This document shows positions 1 through 13,000 of a stretch of DNA of 64,000 nt, piece after piece. The notes beneath the pieces were generated by a model. The model searched no databases, was not told the origin of the DNA, and saw nothing but the letters and a program-made list of their open reading frames with translations. Origin of the DNA: Drosophila pseudoobscura. Its lineage: Eukaryota; Arthropoda; Insecta; Diptera; Drosophilidae. Numbering within the stretch: the first letter of the stretch is position 1; each line of letters starts with the position of its first letter. The stretch is from positions 12,413,001 to 12,477,000 of the forward strand of contig NC_046681.1 in NCBI RefSeq assembly GCF_009870125.1, given 5' to 3'. Both the position numbers and the translations under genes were made by a program.

Positions 1-1309
1 TATATGGCGTGGGATGTCATCCCCCGCTTTCCACAGAGTGGGGATGACTTTTCATAGAATAGAATTCTGGCATAAACATGACTTGATAAATGTGACCAAA
101 ATTTGTCAAATGCCATTTTAATTTGAGTCCTGCACACACACACAGGTTTTCATTTTGGTTATTTTTTTTTTCTGGGGTGTGGTTCTACCCAGATGATAAT
201 TTTACGGTGTTGGAGGGTGGTCCCCTCTTTCCACTGTACGAGTATTTTTCCCTAATGTAATGAGCGTTTTGCATGTGCGTTTACATACACGTTATATTCG
301 TATATTTTTCGTTGAATGTATACTTTTTTTGGTTGGGTCAAAGTCAACACCTCAACGACGGGGAAGGTGACGGGGGAAGGGGACGGCGATGGCGACCAAG
401 TCGAGGGTCGTTCAATTAAAGCCCTACCTAGTGAAAGACCAGACCGTAACCGGTAACCGACAGGATGGGGGCCCCTGCCACTCTCTCGTTATAAAATTGA
501 AATAATGGCAAAAGGCAACAATTATGCCAGCCTGCTAACTAATGCGATGCCAGCCAGGCAGGCAGCCAGGCAGGCAGGCAGGAGCCTCCAGGATCCGGAG
601 CAAAAGCAACGAATGTCTCGCCATAATAATACAATTTAATTTCCAGCAAACATCCGTCGTGTCCTCCAACTCCTGCCCATCCCTCGCCCCCATGACCCTC
701 CTGCATTCCCCAGATTCTGTCGAATATATATATGTATGTATATAGTGTATAGGTATGTCGGGACGGGTGCAGTCGGTGGCTGTTGCTGTTGCAAGTGCAG
801 CCATTTGCTTAATGACCGCCTGCTGCTGTCGGAGGAGCAGCTCTCTGGCTCTACCATCGCTACCTCAATGGCGGGGCGCACTCACAGTGGGTCCTGGCAG
901 CACGATAATTAAAAGTAAGTAGCCAAAACACTTAATTGGGATTAGCGAAAATGAAATATGTTGTCTACTTGTATGTAAGACAAGCACGAAAAACATACCA
1001 CTTTAAATGCAAATCAATGAAGGCGAAAAAACATAAAACATAGATCAAGAAATTAAAGGTTTGTGGAGAAGAAAGAGAGATAAATGGAGCGGAAAAGGAT
1101 ACTGTTTAAGGTTTATCTTTTAGTTGGGATACTTTAGACTTTATTTAAACGATAAAAGGGGATGACTTGAATGTTCGAATGGACTTCGGGAACAGGTTTG
1201 AGTCTGGACACGTGTCGAAAAGCAATTTCTGGTAGTTTCCGATACGCAATATAAATCATTTAACTCATACTTGAATTTGAGCACCTCACAGAATGGACAT
1301 TCTTTGTCC

Positions 1310-1430
1310 AAGGCACCAATCAGCACTTTCGGATGAGCGGAATATGACTCAGTATTTGCTTCCAGATCAAAGCATACTTAAATATCTTTACATTTTATAT
1401 GGGATATTTGCATAATGGATTAAAAAATGG
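1310..1430 (+). repeat. dispersed repeat, copy 1 (partner at 5715-5835, inverted)
   Basis: The string around 1319-1346 (ATCAGCACTTTCGGATGAGC and onward) recurs in reverse complement near 5803-5833. The similarity then continues more loosely for about 90 bases on one side, both copies sharing TATTTGC, ACATT.TATATGGG and similar short strings. The two are therefore copies of one element in opposite orientation. The partner lies next to a possible hAT transposase remnant, so this is probably a DNA-transposon fragment. Confidence 0.6.
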
Positions 1431-2959
1431 TTTGTTGTGTTAGGAAGGTGGAAAATACTTGAAAAGCATTTGGCTTTTTGGTAGGAATTGAACCACAAAC
1501 ACCGGGAGACGAGACTTTTATACATTAGATTTCTCTTTCTTCTTCGATTTATGTCTCAATTTCATGAGATACGAAAAAGGATTCTACTGTTTCTATTTCT
1601 ATGAATTATTTCATATGATATCTATGTTACATAATGATTCTTAATCATTTATAAATATTTTTCCTGCCATTATCCCCTAAAGAAATATATTTATTCCTAC
1701 TCAAAAATAACGAAAATTTTCATTTTACTGTGTTCCACTGTTTTAGTTTTGGGTTCGTTTTGAGTTTCGTTTTCTGCGTTTGCCGCTGCAATTGTGCAAA
1801 TGTGTTTTGTTTTGATAAATTAGGCTTGTCAACTCGGCAACGGCGGCGCCACAATGGGTGGGGCATGAAGAGGAAACCAAGCAGCGTGGGGGTTGGGGTG
1901 GGGGTGGGGTGGGTAGGGCAAGTGGAAGGTAGAAATTCTGCGAACCGCACAGAGACCAGACTGAAGCTGAGGCTGAAAACTAAGGCCTCATTGCCACCAC
2001 CATTCCAGCAAACATGCAGCAGCGGCAGCAGCAGCCATGCAGCATGGAACCAGAAAGAACACAAGACAGAGAGAGAGAGAGGCAGAGAGAAACTGGAAAC
2101 AGAAACAACATCAACGAGGCTGGGGCATAGTCGGAGGCTGATTCAGAGTCTGAGGCACCAGCAGCAGCAGCAGCAAAATTTACAAAATTACCATGCAACA
2201 CGCTTGAAATTGCAAAAGTTTTTCATTATTCACTTTGTGGCTGCAGTCGAGTCGTCGAGTGAGTGAGATTTTTGCATGAATGAGCAGAACGTGCCGCTTG
2301 CCACCCAGATCCTCCTCCTTTCGGTTTGAGCCCAAGATGGATGCAGAGGAGCAGCAGCAACAGCGGTAACAGCAGCAGCAGCAGAGCAGGGAGTGCTCTT
2401 GGTCCCAAAGACCAATTGAAAAATGTGCAACGGCCGAACGTACGCAGAAGCAGCAGCAACAACAGCAGCAGTGGCAACTGCAACAAAAGCAGCAACAGAG
2501 GCAGCAGCAACTGCAACAGCAGAACTACAACTGCAACAAAAGCAACCACACGGCGCAAGAAGAGGAAGGCACTGAAAATTTGGAAACAGGCTTTTCGCCT
2601 AATTAGACGATGGCGAATGGGGAAATGGAGAAACAACCGGAGACACGGCTGGTTGCAAACACACAGAGCGTGAGTGAACGAGACGGGGAAATGGCGAGGC
2701 ACAGGGCACGCCCATGCCCATGCCCATGTGCCACGGGCCCAGTCGAGCGACACAAAATTATGGTGGAGGCGCAACCGAAGAAAAAACGGAATATAAATTG
2801 CCATGCAAATACTCTAGTTTTCAGGATCAACATAAATTACATAGATATAAGGGACATATATAGGATTTATCTGTTAATCGCAGATATTCCGAAGATTAAG
2901 AATTATACAGAGATCATAAGATATAAAGAACAGAATATTTAGCTAATATTCAGATATGG

Positions 2960-3085
2960 GAGGATTCTCCCTGAGCCCCCCTCGGACTTCCATTTGCTCG
3001 TGCGCCAACCCCCGGCTCACTAGCTTTGCTCGCTCACGCCGATATGAGTAAAACATCGGGCCACCACGACAACCCAAACCAAGTT
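2960..3085 (-). repeat. GC-rich dispersed repeat (family A), copy 1
   Basis: On the minus strand it reads GTCGTGGTGGCCCGATG, then TTTACTCATATCGGCGTGAG, a run of CGAG/CAAAG words, and GTGAGCCGGGGGTTGGCGCA. The same order of words appears at 7118-7195, 8445-8525 and, shortened, 11355-11410, all on the plus strand. Each copy is a GC-rich island in AT-rich flanks with similar TTATAATNTATTA words. I do not recognise the family. Confidence 0.7.
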
Positions 3086-4000
3086 TTTATAATATAGAGA
3101 TATTAAACCAATAAATATTCCCAGAAGATCTTAAATTCTCTTATAATCTCTATTACTAATAGTAGTTCGAATATCAGAATGATATAACCGCTTCAATAAA
3201 TATTAATAATTAATTATTGCTACCTATAGTGGCAACTTAATCTAGTTTTACATTTAAGAGGAGGTACCATAGATCCCAGGTAATACATACATAGAATTAT
3301 GTACAATATTTACAAAAATAAATGTAATATTACTGTAGGGATCTTGTAGGGAGATCCAATGTATGGCACCTTTTGAGTCAAATTTTATTTCTTTATAATT
3401 TAATTATTTCAATTTAATTTATTTAAATTTGTTCTACTTTTTACTTCATGTTAACTTTATAGCATTATCAAAATACAATTACTGCACTGTAATAGCTACC
3501 CTTGCCAAACAAAGAATGTTTTTCATAGACTCTCAAAATATTTCCAAATAGAAATCTTCTCTAGCAAATTATTTCGTACAAATACTTCTCTAAAAGTTTA
3601 GTTTTGGGGAATACCTACACCTACATACATACATACTTATATCCTTCCTACCTTTTGAACAACTTAAACCCTAGAAATAGTTCTTCCCAAATAGTTAACA
3701 TACCCAACTTCCAAAAGAAAGGATAAATATATTCAAAAAATTGTTTTACATTACTTTCCCAAAAAGAGACTTTTGGACTCCATCCAGATGGAGAGGGAGG
3801 GGAGATGGAGCGCCCTCCCCAAAATGTCACAAAGCAGTTGGCAACACAAAAAAAAAATAAAAGACGAATAGAAGTAAGATTGAAAAAAAAAGAGGGGAAC
3901 TTTACGTTTTATTGATTTCCCTCTTCCGATTGCCTTTTGGCAGTGTCTCCATGTTTTGGAGGAGGAGAATGGAAATTTCTGGCTCTGGCAGTACACTTAC

Positions 4001-7000
4001 CTTTGCGTAGATGGACGTCCGGCAATCCAGATGGCAAACAATGAGATCATAAAACTGGCAAAATCTGTGAGCAAATGGGCGGCGTCTGTGGCAATGGCGA
4101 GACTGTTCGATAGGTACCCACCTGTGGAGGAGACGAGAAGGTGCGGTGCGGAGTGAGTAAATAAATGCGCAAAAAATTAACTCGACAATCTGTGGGAATT
4201 GCGGGAGATGATTGGAAGAGGGGGGTGCGAGAAGTACGAGAGGTACGAGAGATACGGGTACGGTTAAGGGTATACAAGGACTCGACAATCCCCTCGGCTT
4301 TGCTTTGGGTGCAAAAAGCAAAAAAACAGCAAAAAGGAGGAGCTCTCTTGGACAACAGTTTCGATTTGAAAGCGAAAAGAGAAGGCCACAGCAAAAGGCA
4401 CTGGGGAAAAAATCCCTTTTCCTCTCCCTCTCTCCAGTGGGAACATTGTAGGTAATTGCAAAGCGATTAACGGCAACAGCCGTCCGTCCAAGGACCCCGA
4501 CATCGCCGCCACTCGAAAATTAAATGTTTATTGTATAACCAACAGAACCCTTCAACCCTGACTCCACCGACTACCTCCTGTTCCTGCTCCAGGGTTGCTT
4601 CCCCTCGTCATAAATGAAGCGAGAGGCGAGGCAGAGGGTTGACAGCAGACAGTAAGCCCTTCCGGTCGCCATATTGTTGCACTTCCGGTGCTCAGTTTTT
4701 AATCGTCTCGTCGCCGTCCTCATCGTCATCGTCATCGTCGTCTTCTGCTTGTCCCGTGTCCCCATGTCCCCATGTCCTCTGTCCCGTATCCCTTTTCCGT
4801 TTTCCCTTTTTGCTGCCCGAATTGTTTGACTTTCACATTTGTTCTCTTTTTTTTTGGGGGGCTTTCTGCTTTTTCTCTCCTTTCTCTGCTTTCTTTTTGG
4901 TCTTTCTTGTTTATTTGTTGGCTCAGTTTCTCAGAGGTGAGCGAAATTAGTTTGGGAATTGAGACAGAAAAAGCAAAAAATGGAGTGAAAAATGGGTGGG
5001 AATTTCAGGAATTGAAAGACCAGTCGCCGTACAATGAAAGGGTGTGGGGTTTTCGCGTAATGAATGGGGGACTTCCCGTGGCATTAAAAACGGACTCGAA
5101 ACTCCAACTCACCCACAATTTCGGCAATCATGAAAACCAGACACAAAACACTGGCAATAATCAGCTTCCGACGTGCCTTTATATCCACGCCCTCGCTGCG
5201 GGCACGATGGCAATGATCTCGAACTGAAAATAGAAGAAAATATCCAACGGAAATGTTAAGAATAATTACGTAATTTTATGATGAATAAAGCTTTAATCTA
5301 AAATGTGTAAAATTCGGTAGAAAGCTGAGATTTTCGTAAATATTATTGAAAAAAATAAAGAATACAGCATTTCAAACTATTATTAAAAAATAATTGATAA
5401 ATATGCAGTCCAACCATATAACAGCCTTTTTATGGTGTCAAAAACTTAGGCATAATTTTGAAGAATAATTTTAAGAAGGATTTTTAAAGGATCACTATTC
5501 TAATTTTCTTTTCATCCACGAAAAAAAAACAAGATATAAAATCTTATATCAAAATCTTATTGGGATTTAGGACTCAGTAGAAATGTGTTCTAATATTTGA
5601 ACTCCTCCTATGATATTTTAGTTGTATATTTAGTAGGTATGCCAACAGATCGGAAAGTGTTTTTTATACCCTACCACTACCCAGGGTTCTTGAATCGGGA
5701 TTTTAGTATTTTTAGATGAACAATATACAACTATCCCATATAAAATATAAACAAAGTCAAGTACGCTTTAATGTGGCACCAAATATCGAGGCAAATATTA
5801 AACATTCCGCTCATCCGAAAGTGCTGATCCAGATTCAAACCTATCTCAGACATAGACAATGACATCATTCGGAGCATCCGGCAAATGGTTTTTATTAAAT
5901 ATGTGATTATATACATTAAAGGAAAGATAGTCACGAAGCCGTTCCACCAGTATATAATATGTTGTATCCCAATTTAATTGGAACCCAAACCTATGTATAC
6001 AAAGGTCCTTGAAACGCATGACAGTCCTTCCCATTATTTTATATAGTACACAATTTACAATGATTGTTTATATACTGCAAAAATAAAGCCCTTCTTCGTT
6101 CTTCTTCGCTTTTGTTTGCACTCATCCCCATATTTACATTTCTTTTTCCCCTTTCCGTTTTCATTGAATAAATTTAATGATTGTTTCCTTTAAGCCCTTT
6201 CTTAAGAATATAAACTACGATATTCTTTTGGCTGCGAAAGTGTTAAATTAACAATGTGGCAGGGCTCATGTGTGTGACTGTGGGGTAACCCTTTTTTTTC
6301 TCTGGAAAAGTAGTTTGGAGCTCCGGCATCTCGGCTCCTCCTGCTCCCTGGGCCATCTGTTATGCCGTTGAGCATGCAATACATATTTACAAAACAGGCA
6401 TTTAAATTTATTTAACATGGTACGTGAATAATGACCACCAATGCTGCTGCTCCTGCTGCTGCTACTGCTCCTGCTCCTGCTCCTGCTCCTCGGTGCTGCT
6501 GCCACGCCTCTCCCATATGGATTCGTTACGGGGGTATATGACCCATTTCCGGGAGTTTTCCCGCTTCGTTTTTTGCTGCTCTTTTGAGTTTTATTTCTCC
6601 TTTTTTTCTTTTGGGGTGTCAGTGGCAGTGGCAGCGAAAGTTGGGTAGTGGCTGCTGTTGGTGGCCGCTCCGTAGCATTGGCTAGGAGCAGTCTATTAAA
6701 TACTTTATTGCATTTGTCGCAGCCGTATTTCATGCTTTGTCATTTCCGCATGCATTTTCTTTGCACTTGCAACTGGCTTCAGCTCCTGCTTGCCTCCTTC
6801 CTCCTGCCCTCTCTCTTCCTACAGCTCTTTCTCCTGCTTCAGTGCCTTTTCCTGGTCTCCTTTGTTTGGTGGAGCAGGGGAGTCTGGTGGTGGAGCAACC
6901 ACCAGGAAGGTGCCTTCACACATGTGCATATGCTTCGATAGCCTGGTCGCTCTGCCGTTCAGATGGTTAGCGATGAGTGCGTGAGGGATAATGAAAGAGT

Positions 7001-10000
7001 ACTTAGGGATCATTTTTGTGCATTCAAACACTGCAGTATTGAGACATTTTCTATGTAAACTCTAAGAAAATGAAGAATTTTTCTCTAGAATATACTCATA
7101 ACAAGTTTAGGATAGCCGTGGTCCGATAGATTACACATATCGGGGCGAGCAAACGAAGCGAGTGAGCCTGGGGTTTGTCCCCTAGATATATTATAGTTCT
7201 CTTTTTCGATAGCTTCATATTCTGGACTTCTGCTATTAAATATTATCTTTAAAAAGTATTTTTCTTTAATTTAAAGTTCCACAAAGTTCCATAAAACCTA
7301 ACCCTTCGTGTCACGGTTTACTCCAATCGTCTCCCATCTCTAAAATCACCGTAGTTCCGTTTCTCTTGCACCGTTTCGTGTCACGCGGCATGCCGATCGT
7401 CTCCCATCTCTAATATTCACATAGTTTCTGTAGTTTCGAGCGCGGTTTCTTCATTTGAATTCAGAGCAAGGACACGCCGACGCCTGGTCTCGTCTGCTGC
7501 TGGCGACCTCTTCTCTGCACCGCCACCTCCGCATTTTCCCACATGGCACCGCTTTCTTTCTTTCCTTCTTTCTTTCTCCCTCTCTCTCGCAGTAACAATG
7601 CCGGCAGCGAAATTAAATTCCTGTGCATAACCAAGGCTCGGCACTGGTACCTTCAACGGCTGAGGACACAGACGACGACGACGACGACGACGATGACGAC
7701 TGCGATTGTGGCACGTGGAAATTTCACCTATTAGACCCGCATCCGAGGCAACCGGCAACCAGCTGCACCTCATGGCCGGTCGTCTGCAGCAGCATCAGCA
7801 GCCGCCATCTGATGCATAAGAATCATCATACTTGCAATTTAAACAACTCCGATCCATCTGCATCTTTAATTGGTCGCCTTGGACCGTCCACGTCCACGTC
7901 CACATGGTATTCGCGTCCTCCTTTTTGCGTCCCTGTTTGTTTGCGCAATGCGGAAAGTATGTGGAGGGGGCATGCACCTTCCTTCCACCCAGCTATAACA
8001 ACAATTGTGTGCTGTGTGTACTTATAAATAATTAATGGCAGAACGGGATGCAATGCAAGTGGAACCCAAATGTCGATCCCAAGTGCATACAAAACGGGTT
8101 CGTAATTGAATAGAAATAAGTCTGCAACAAAAGCCACGAGTACGAAGTATTCCATTATTTGCAAATATGAATGCCATGCCACAAAACTCGTCAGCAGCTA
8201 AATCTCTGTTTGTTTCGTCAACACTGCGATACAAGGTGTTCCATCATCCGATGAAGGGAATCATCAAACATTCATGGATATGAATTATTCAAAGGGCAGA
8301 TCTTTTTATACAGATTATTGCATGTTATAAATGGTTAATCCGGTGTTTAATTGAATCATTTAGATAATGGTTTCACCGAGATATTAGATCTCTTAAGGTT
8401 TTCTTATAATTTATAGACTTTTTGGACTACCTAACCTAACCTTTTCTGCGTCCGATGCTTTACTCAAATCGGCGCAAGCGTGCGAGGCGAAAGAGCCGGG
8501 GGTTGGCGCATGAGTGGGGTATCTAAAGATTTTCTTTCGTTTTTATGATCTTTTAAGATCTCAAATTAGTAAAAATATTATAACAATATAATTTACTTGA
8601 TTTATTCCCTCAAATTCTTAATAAAAAGCTATTATATCTATGAGAAATATCATTAATAACCAGTCTGTAAGTTTCTTTCTCAAATCAGTATTTCCTTGAT
8701 CTACTTTCTCGATTTCTCAAAGCCATAATAACATGAATAAGAGATAATCTCTATCTCTATCTAATCTCCGAAGACTGTAGTATTGTTTTACAATCAGAAG
8801 AAAGACAACAAGGTCTTTATTCCCTATAAAAAACTATATCTTTTAGAATTCATCCCTATTACTTTGTTGCTGAAAGTTATTTTACAACAAAATCATTAGC
8901 CTTCCCCACCATTGCATATTCTCTAGTGGGTACACTCCTCTTTCTCAACCTCCTCCCTAGCCATAACTTATCTTTCATTAAATTTCCTTTGAAATGCAAT
9001 CTGCAATTGTATCCAAAATCACCTCCACCGTGCAACACAGCTATGCATCTGTTGACTGTTCCTCATTAGACACAATAGTATGATGATAGTTACCTTCTGT
9101 GATACAGTTCTGCTCTTTCCGATTGAACAAATCCATGTTACCCAAATCGAAAACACGCATCGATAACAATGAGATGGCGAATCACTATTCATGGAAACCA
9201 TGCGAGGGAACGAACTGATTAGTATTCCAGCATATGGGATATTGTGTGCTCCCATCTGGGCCGCGTTTAACGAACGACTAACTAGGGACTGGGCTTACAA
9301 TTGGAAGCAGCTGCTGCCTGCTGCCTGCTGCAACTGCTTTTGACTTGGTCTTGAGTCTTCAACTGGAAGCGAGGGGGCTCTCGGGTCATTTAATGGGGGA
9401 GCTTGTTACTCGAACTATGATTGAATGAATTCACTGAAAGCGGCCAGATGATTGCATATTATATGTAAACATCCCACAGATGTATGAGGGGTACTTATAC
9501 AGTGAAAGGTCATTTGAACGAACCCACTTTGGTACGCCCTTAGTCGGCGTGGGCTTAAATCTTTATGTAGACTTTTAAGTCGTACAAATAAAGTCTTTAC
9601 GCCTACACGCATGCCTTGTGTTTCATTTACTCCCTAATTAGTTCAGAAATAGAAGGAGCTTCGAGAAAAACCAGGGTTTCTTTAATGGTAATTTGTATAT
9701 TCGTTAATGAGAGCTTTATATATAGCCGACAAATGGATCCATCTCTATCTCAAGGGTATATGTTCCATCTGAAACTTTAAAGCCATTATTTTCCTAGTCC
9801 GTTTAAAGGTATTTCGGTCTCTTTGATTTTGGTCCAGAAAGGGGTTTTAGGGATTTAAAAATCTGCCATTTTTCCCTTTCAAATACTTTCCTTAAACAAA
9901 TCCCTAAAACTTCCTTAGTTTTTTCCCGTCTCTAGACGTTTAATACCTTTCTTTTCATGCCCTGCCCTAGGCAGTCATGCATCCGCCAACAGTTAAGCTC

Positions 10001-13000
10001 TACTGTTTATAAGACTAAAACTCTCTCTGGTCTGGTGTGCTCTGCTCCACCACCATCGTCTAGACACAAGTTAATGTCATTTAGGGGTCGACGTCGTTCA
10101 TCGTTCATCGTCTGCCAATAAATCGAATCATCAACCAAAAAAAGCGGAAAAAATTGAACATCTTGCAGACTCCGTGGAGAGGAAATTAAAATATAAACTT
10201 CAACGGAGGTCCCCGACAACGATTCTTTGCTCCTTCGATATATGCTTGAGGAGATGGAAAAATGACCCCAACATTTATTTTGGGGGTCCATCGACGTTGT
10301 CATACGTAAATTACGAGGAGGAGAGATGTTTCTCTGGTGCGATTTATGGCAATAGTCGGATGCGGTCTGCTCTCTCGATGCTGCTCCCATTGGCGGTGTG
10401 TCACCAAAGAGCATAAATTTTGATTATGCCCCAGATGGTGGGGCGGGCAGTACTTCCTTCAAAATCGAGGAGAAAACAGCAGCAGCAGCAGCATCAGCTG
10501 ATTGATGGGCCCCATGGAGGAGTCGTGGAGTAGGAGTGTAGGAGTGTGTGGTGTGTGTCGCTTACCGTAGTCATGCAACATTTCCATGCGGCTTTTATCC
10601 GTCGTCGTCTTGCCATAAACCTTGCTACGAGTATGGGCATCGGCATCGCCTGAACCATCACCACGGGCATTATTCATTTCCTAGCGATTTCCGTGCCGTC
10701 TGCCAATTAGCGAATCGTTTATCCTATAATGTTGTTTCTCTCGCACAAATTGCACCAAAATTTTCGATTTCTAACCAAAAACAAACTGAACGAAACGGAA
10801 CACTTAGGAACAATCAACAAATTCACGAGAATATTACAAAAACAAAAAAGGAACAGAACAGAACGAAAAGAACGTTCGCGAAAAACTAATTTTTGTTTGC
10901 TTATTTCTCTATAATTTAGTTGTTTGCTTTTTTTGTCGTTTTTTTTTTTTTTGCATTTGACTTTTAGTGAAAAATGCCTGCCTGCTGCGTTTTCTTGATC
11001 ATTTATGAATGACTGCAAATTGCTCGCTCCCCCACTGATTGAAAGCGACACGAAAGTGCCGCCACAGTTGTGTCACAGTGTCCCCCACAAGTCGGTCTAC
11101 GGGCTGGGCTCTACGTACCTTCAACGTTATTCGAACGTCCGTGCAAACAAAAAATTTGTGAAGGTGTTGAGGGCGTTGCTGGGTTATTGTTGTTGCCATT
11201 GCCACCATTGTTCTGGGCCTGTAGCTGTCCCTGTTCCAGCAGGCGAAAGGATGGGGCCGTACCATAGTTATTCCGTCGGGTCTTTGCCGAACTGGGTCTG
11301 CAAAAAAAAAAAACATTAAAAAAGGAGTGCAATGGCTAGAGAGAGAAGGTTTTTTGGGTAGTCGTGGTCCGAGGCGAAGCGAGTGAGCCGAGGGTTGCTC
11401 ACCCCATAGTTTGTTTAAATTTCTTATAATCTATTATGAGCTCATTCCGTTGGTGCATGGAACATGTTTAAGGATTGAACTCTTACTTGATCTCTTAATC
11501 TCGACACAACATCACGAGGGTTCCCCGTATAATTTAACAAAATTAATTAAATAAACTTATTTAAGTACAGAGCCTTGTGTTTTCCCTATACCACATCTGA
11601 TATCTCAAAAAAACCTTTTGTTTAAAACTGGAATTTTTTACATTTTATATCATTTTCAAGCCGAAGTTTCTATAGAAATGTACTGTTTCGGCAATAAACA
11701 AGTAAAAGACGATGCAGTAGCAGCCGCAGCGACAGGAAGGAAAACTTTTTTTGGTGCTGGGTAGAGTGGAGGGGTTCCCACTTCAACTTCAACTCCGAGA
11801 AAAAACCCCAAAAGAGAATTAAAACGTACTGGCTGCCTGGCAAGAACACTGCGGCATTTAAGCAGACACAATGTAAGCGTGCCCCCTCGCCCCCACGCCC
11901 CCCCCTTTGCCACCCACAACCACAGACCATCATCAGGCAGTTTCCACTGTAATGAGGCTGATGCTTCGGAAAAAGGGGTTTTTTTGATAGGTGCTAAAAT
12001 GAAAAGTGCAGCGAAAAATTCAATTTGAAGTTTTGTTACTTAACGAAAACTACGAGGACTACTTAAAGGCCACGCCCCTTTTTGCCATGCCAACTCCAGG
12101 AGCACGAGCTGGAGGAGGTGAGGCGCCTCCATCTTCATCAGAACCCCTACCCCCACCCTATCTGTATGTGTGATAAGTTTTCATCGTGTGCGAGAAAGTC
12201 GGGGTACAAGTGTGCGTAATTTTTACTACGAAAAGTGCAAATGGCGCTAAACTACTTGCTCTGCAACTTTCCCGAACGCAATTGCAAACGGTATGAGGGC
12301 CCCAGAAACAGAGAAAAAAACATGAGATGAAATGAAAGCCTGGCTAGCGATAAACGAAGTTTCAGATACCCTTAAAGGTCAATGGTTCCGAATGAGAAAA
12401 TCAGAAGGTACTACGAAATGGGTGGAATTCTAGGGATTTTTCCATAGGGACTTTTCAACAACGAAATACACCTCTGAATCTGTGTCATTCCAAACCCTAG
12501 ATTGAATCTAGCTAAACATATCGAGGAGTTAAATTGCAGGTGAGATTAAAGGAAAAGAAGAAAAGACTACGAAAAGGTTTCTTAGTCTATATATTTTAAA
12601 TATACATATGTATATTGAATCTGTAGGTTGATGCTTAAAAAATTTTCACATATTTATTTCGCTTTAAAATATGACTCAGAAGTACTCTTGGATCGGAAGA
12701 TCCTTTCTGGATCCACCAATAAGTTCCAAAGGGGAACTTTTCGTAAACTTCTTGCCATCATATTTGTATTAATGGTCGAGAAGGACCTAAAAAATAAATT
12801 TATGAGCTATTGAATCTATCGAGAGAATGAATATCTCCTTTTTCTCAAGAAAGAGCACCAGAAGGCATTGATCAAGGTGGCACAACAATTTTTAAATAAT
12901 TTGATAATAAATTAATAGATTTCGTTATACCATTCAAAGAATTTATTTTTTGCCCTTGCATATCGGATACCTATAGCCTTTATTTGATAAACGAAAGATC

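Larger units (their letters stand above)
1..4000. other. non-coding DNA with CAG/CAA tracts, left of the zinc-transporter exons
   Basis: No exon could be supported here. The stretch 2130-2540 is rich in CAG/CAA/CAC triplets, which create long leucine- or glutamine-like frames on both strands. From 2800 to 3640 it is AT-rich. It probably lies in a long intron of the zinc transporter that starts at 13510, because the exon ending at 4001 stops in phase 2 with a good donor and I found no conserved continuation exon before position 1. A GC-rich dispersed repeat sits at 2960-3085 and a partial repeat at 1310-1430; both are listed separately. Confidence 0.6.
5224..10565. other. large intron of the zinc transporter, with transposon remnants
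   Basis: No convincing exon on either strand. It holds AT-rich sequence, a TE remnant at 5715-6035, two family-A GC-rich repeats (7118-7195, 8445-8525), a 70-bp tandem duplication (7305-7445), CTG/GCT runs at 6440-6500, and a GAC/GAT run at 7670-7700. A polyadenylation-like AATAAA occurs at 9588, but I see no gene attached to it. Confidence 0.55.

Noticed and set aside
2226..2804. 192-codon minus frame rich in leucine
   Set aside because: Produced by CAG/CAA repeats read on the opposite strand; the frame is low complexity, with no homology-like segment and no splice context.
10007..10414. 135-codon minus frame with an ATG in a zinc-transporter intron
   Set aside because: No domain, no promoter or splice evidence, and unremarkable composition; could be chance in fairly GC-rich DNA. 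Kept as unlikely rather than impossible.
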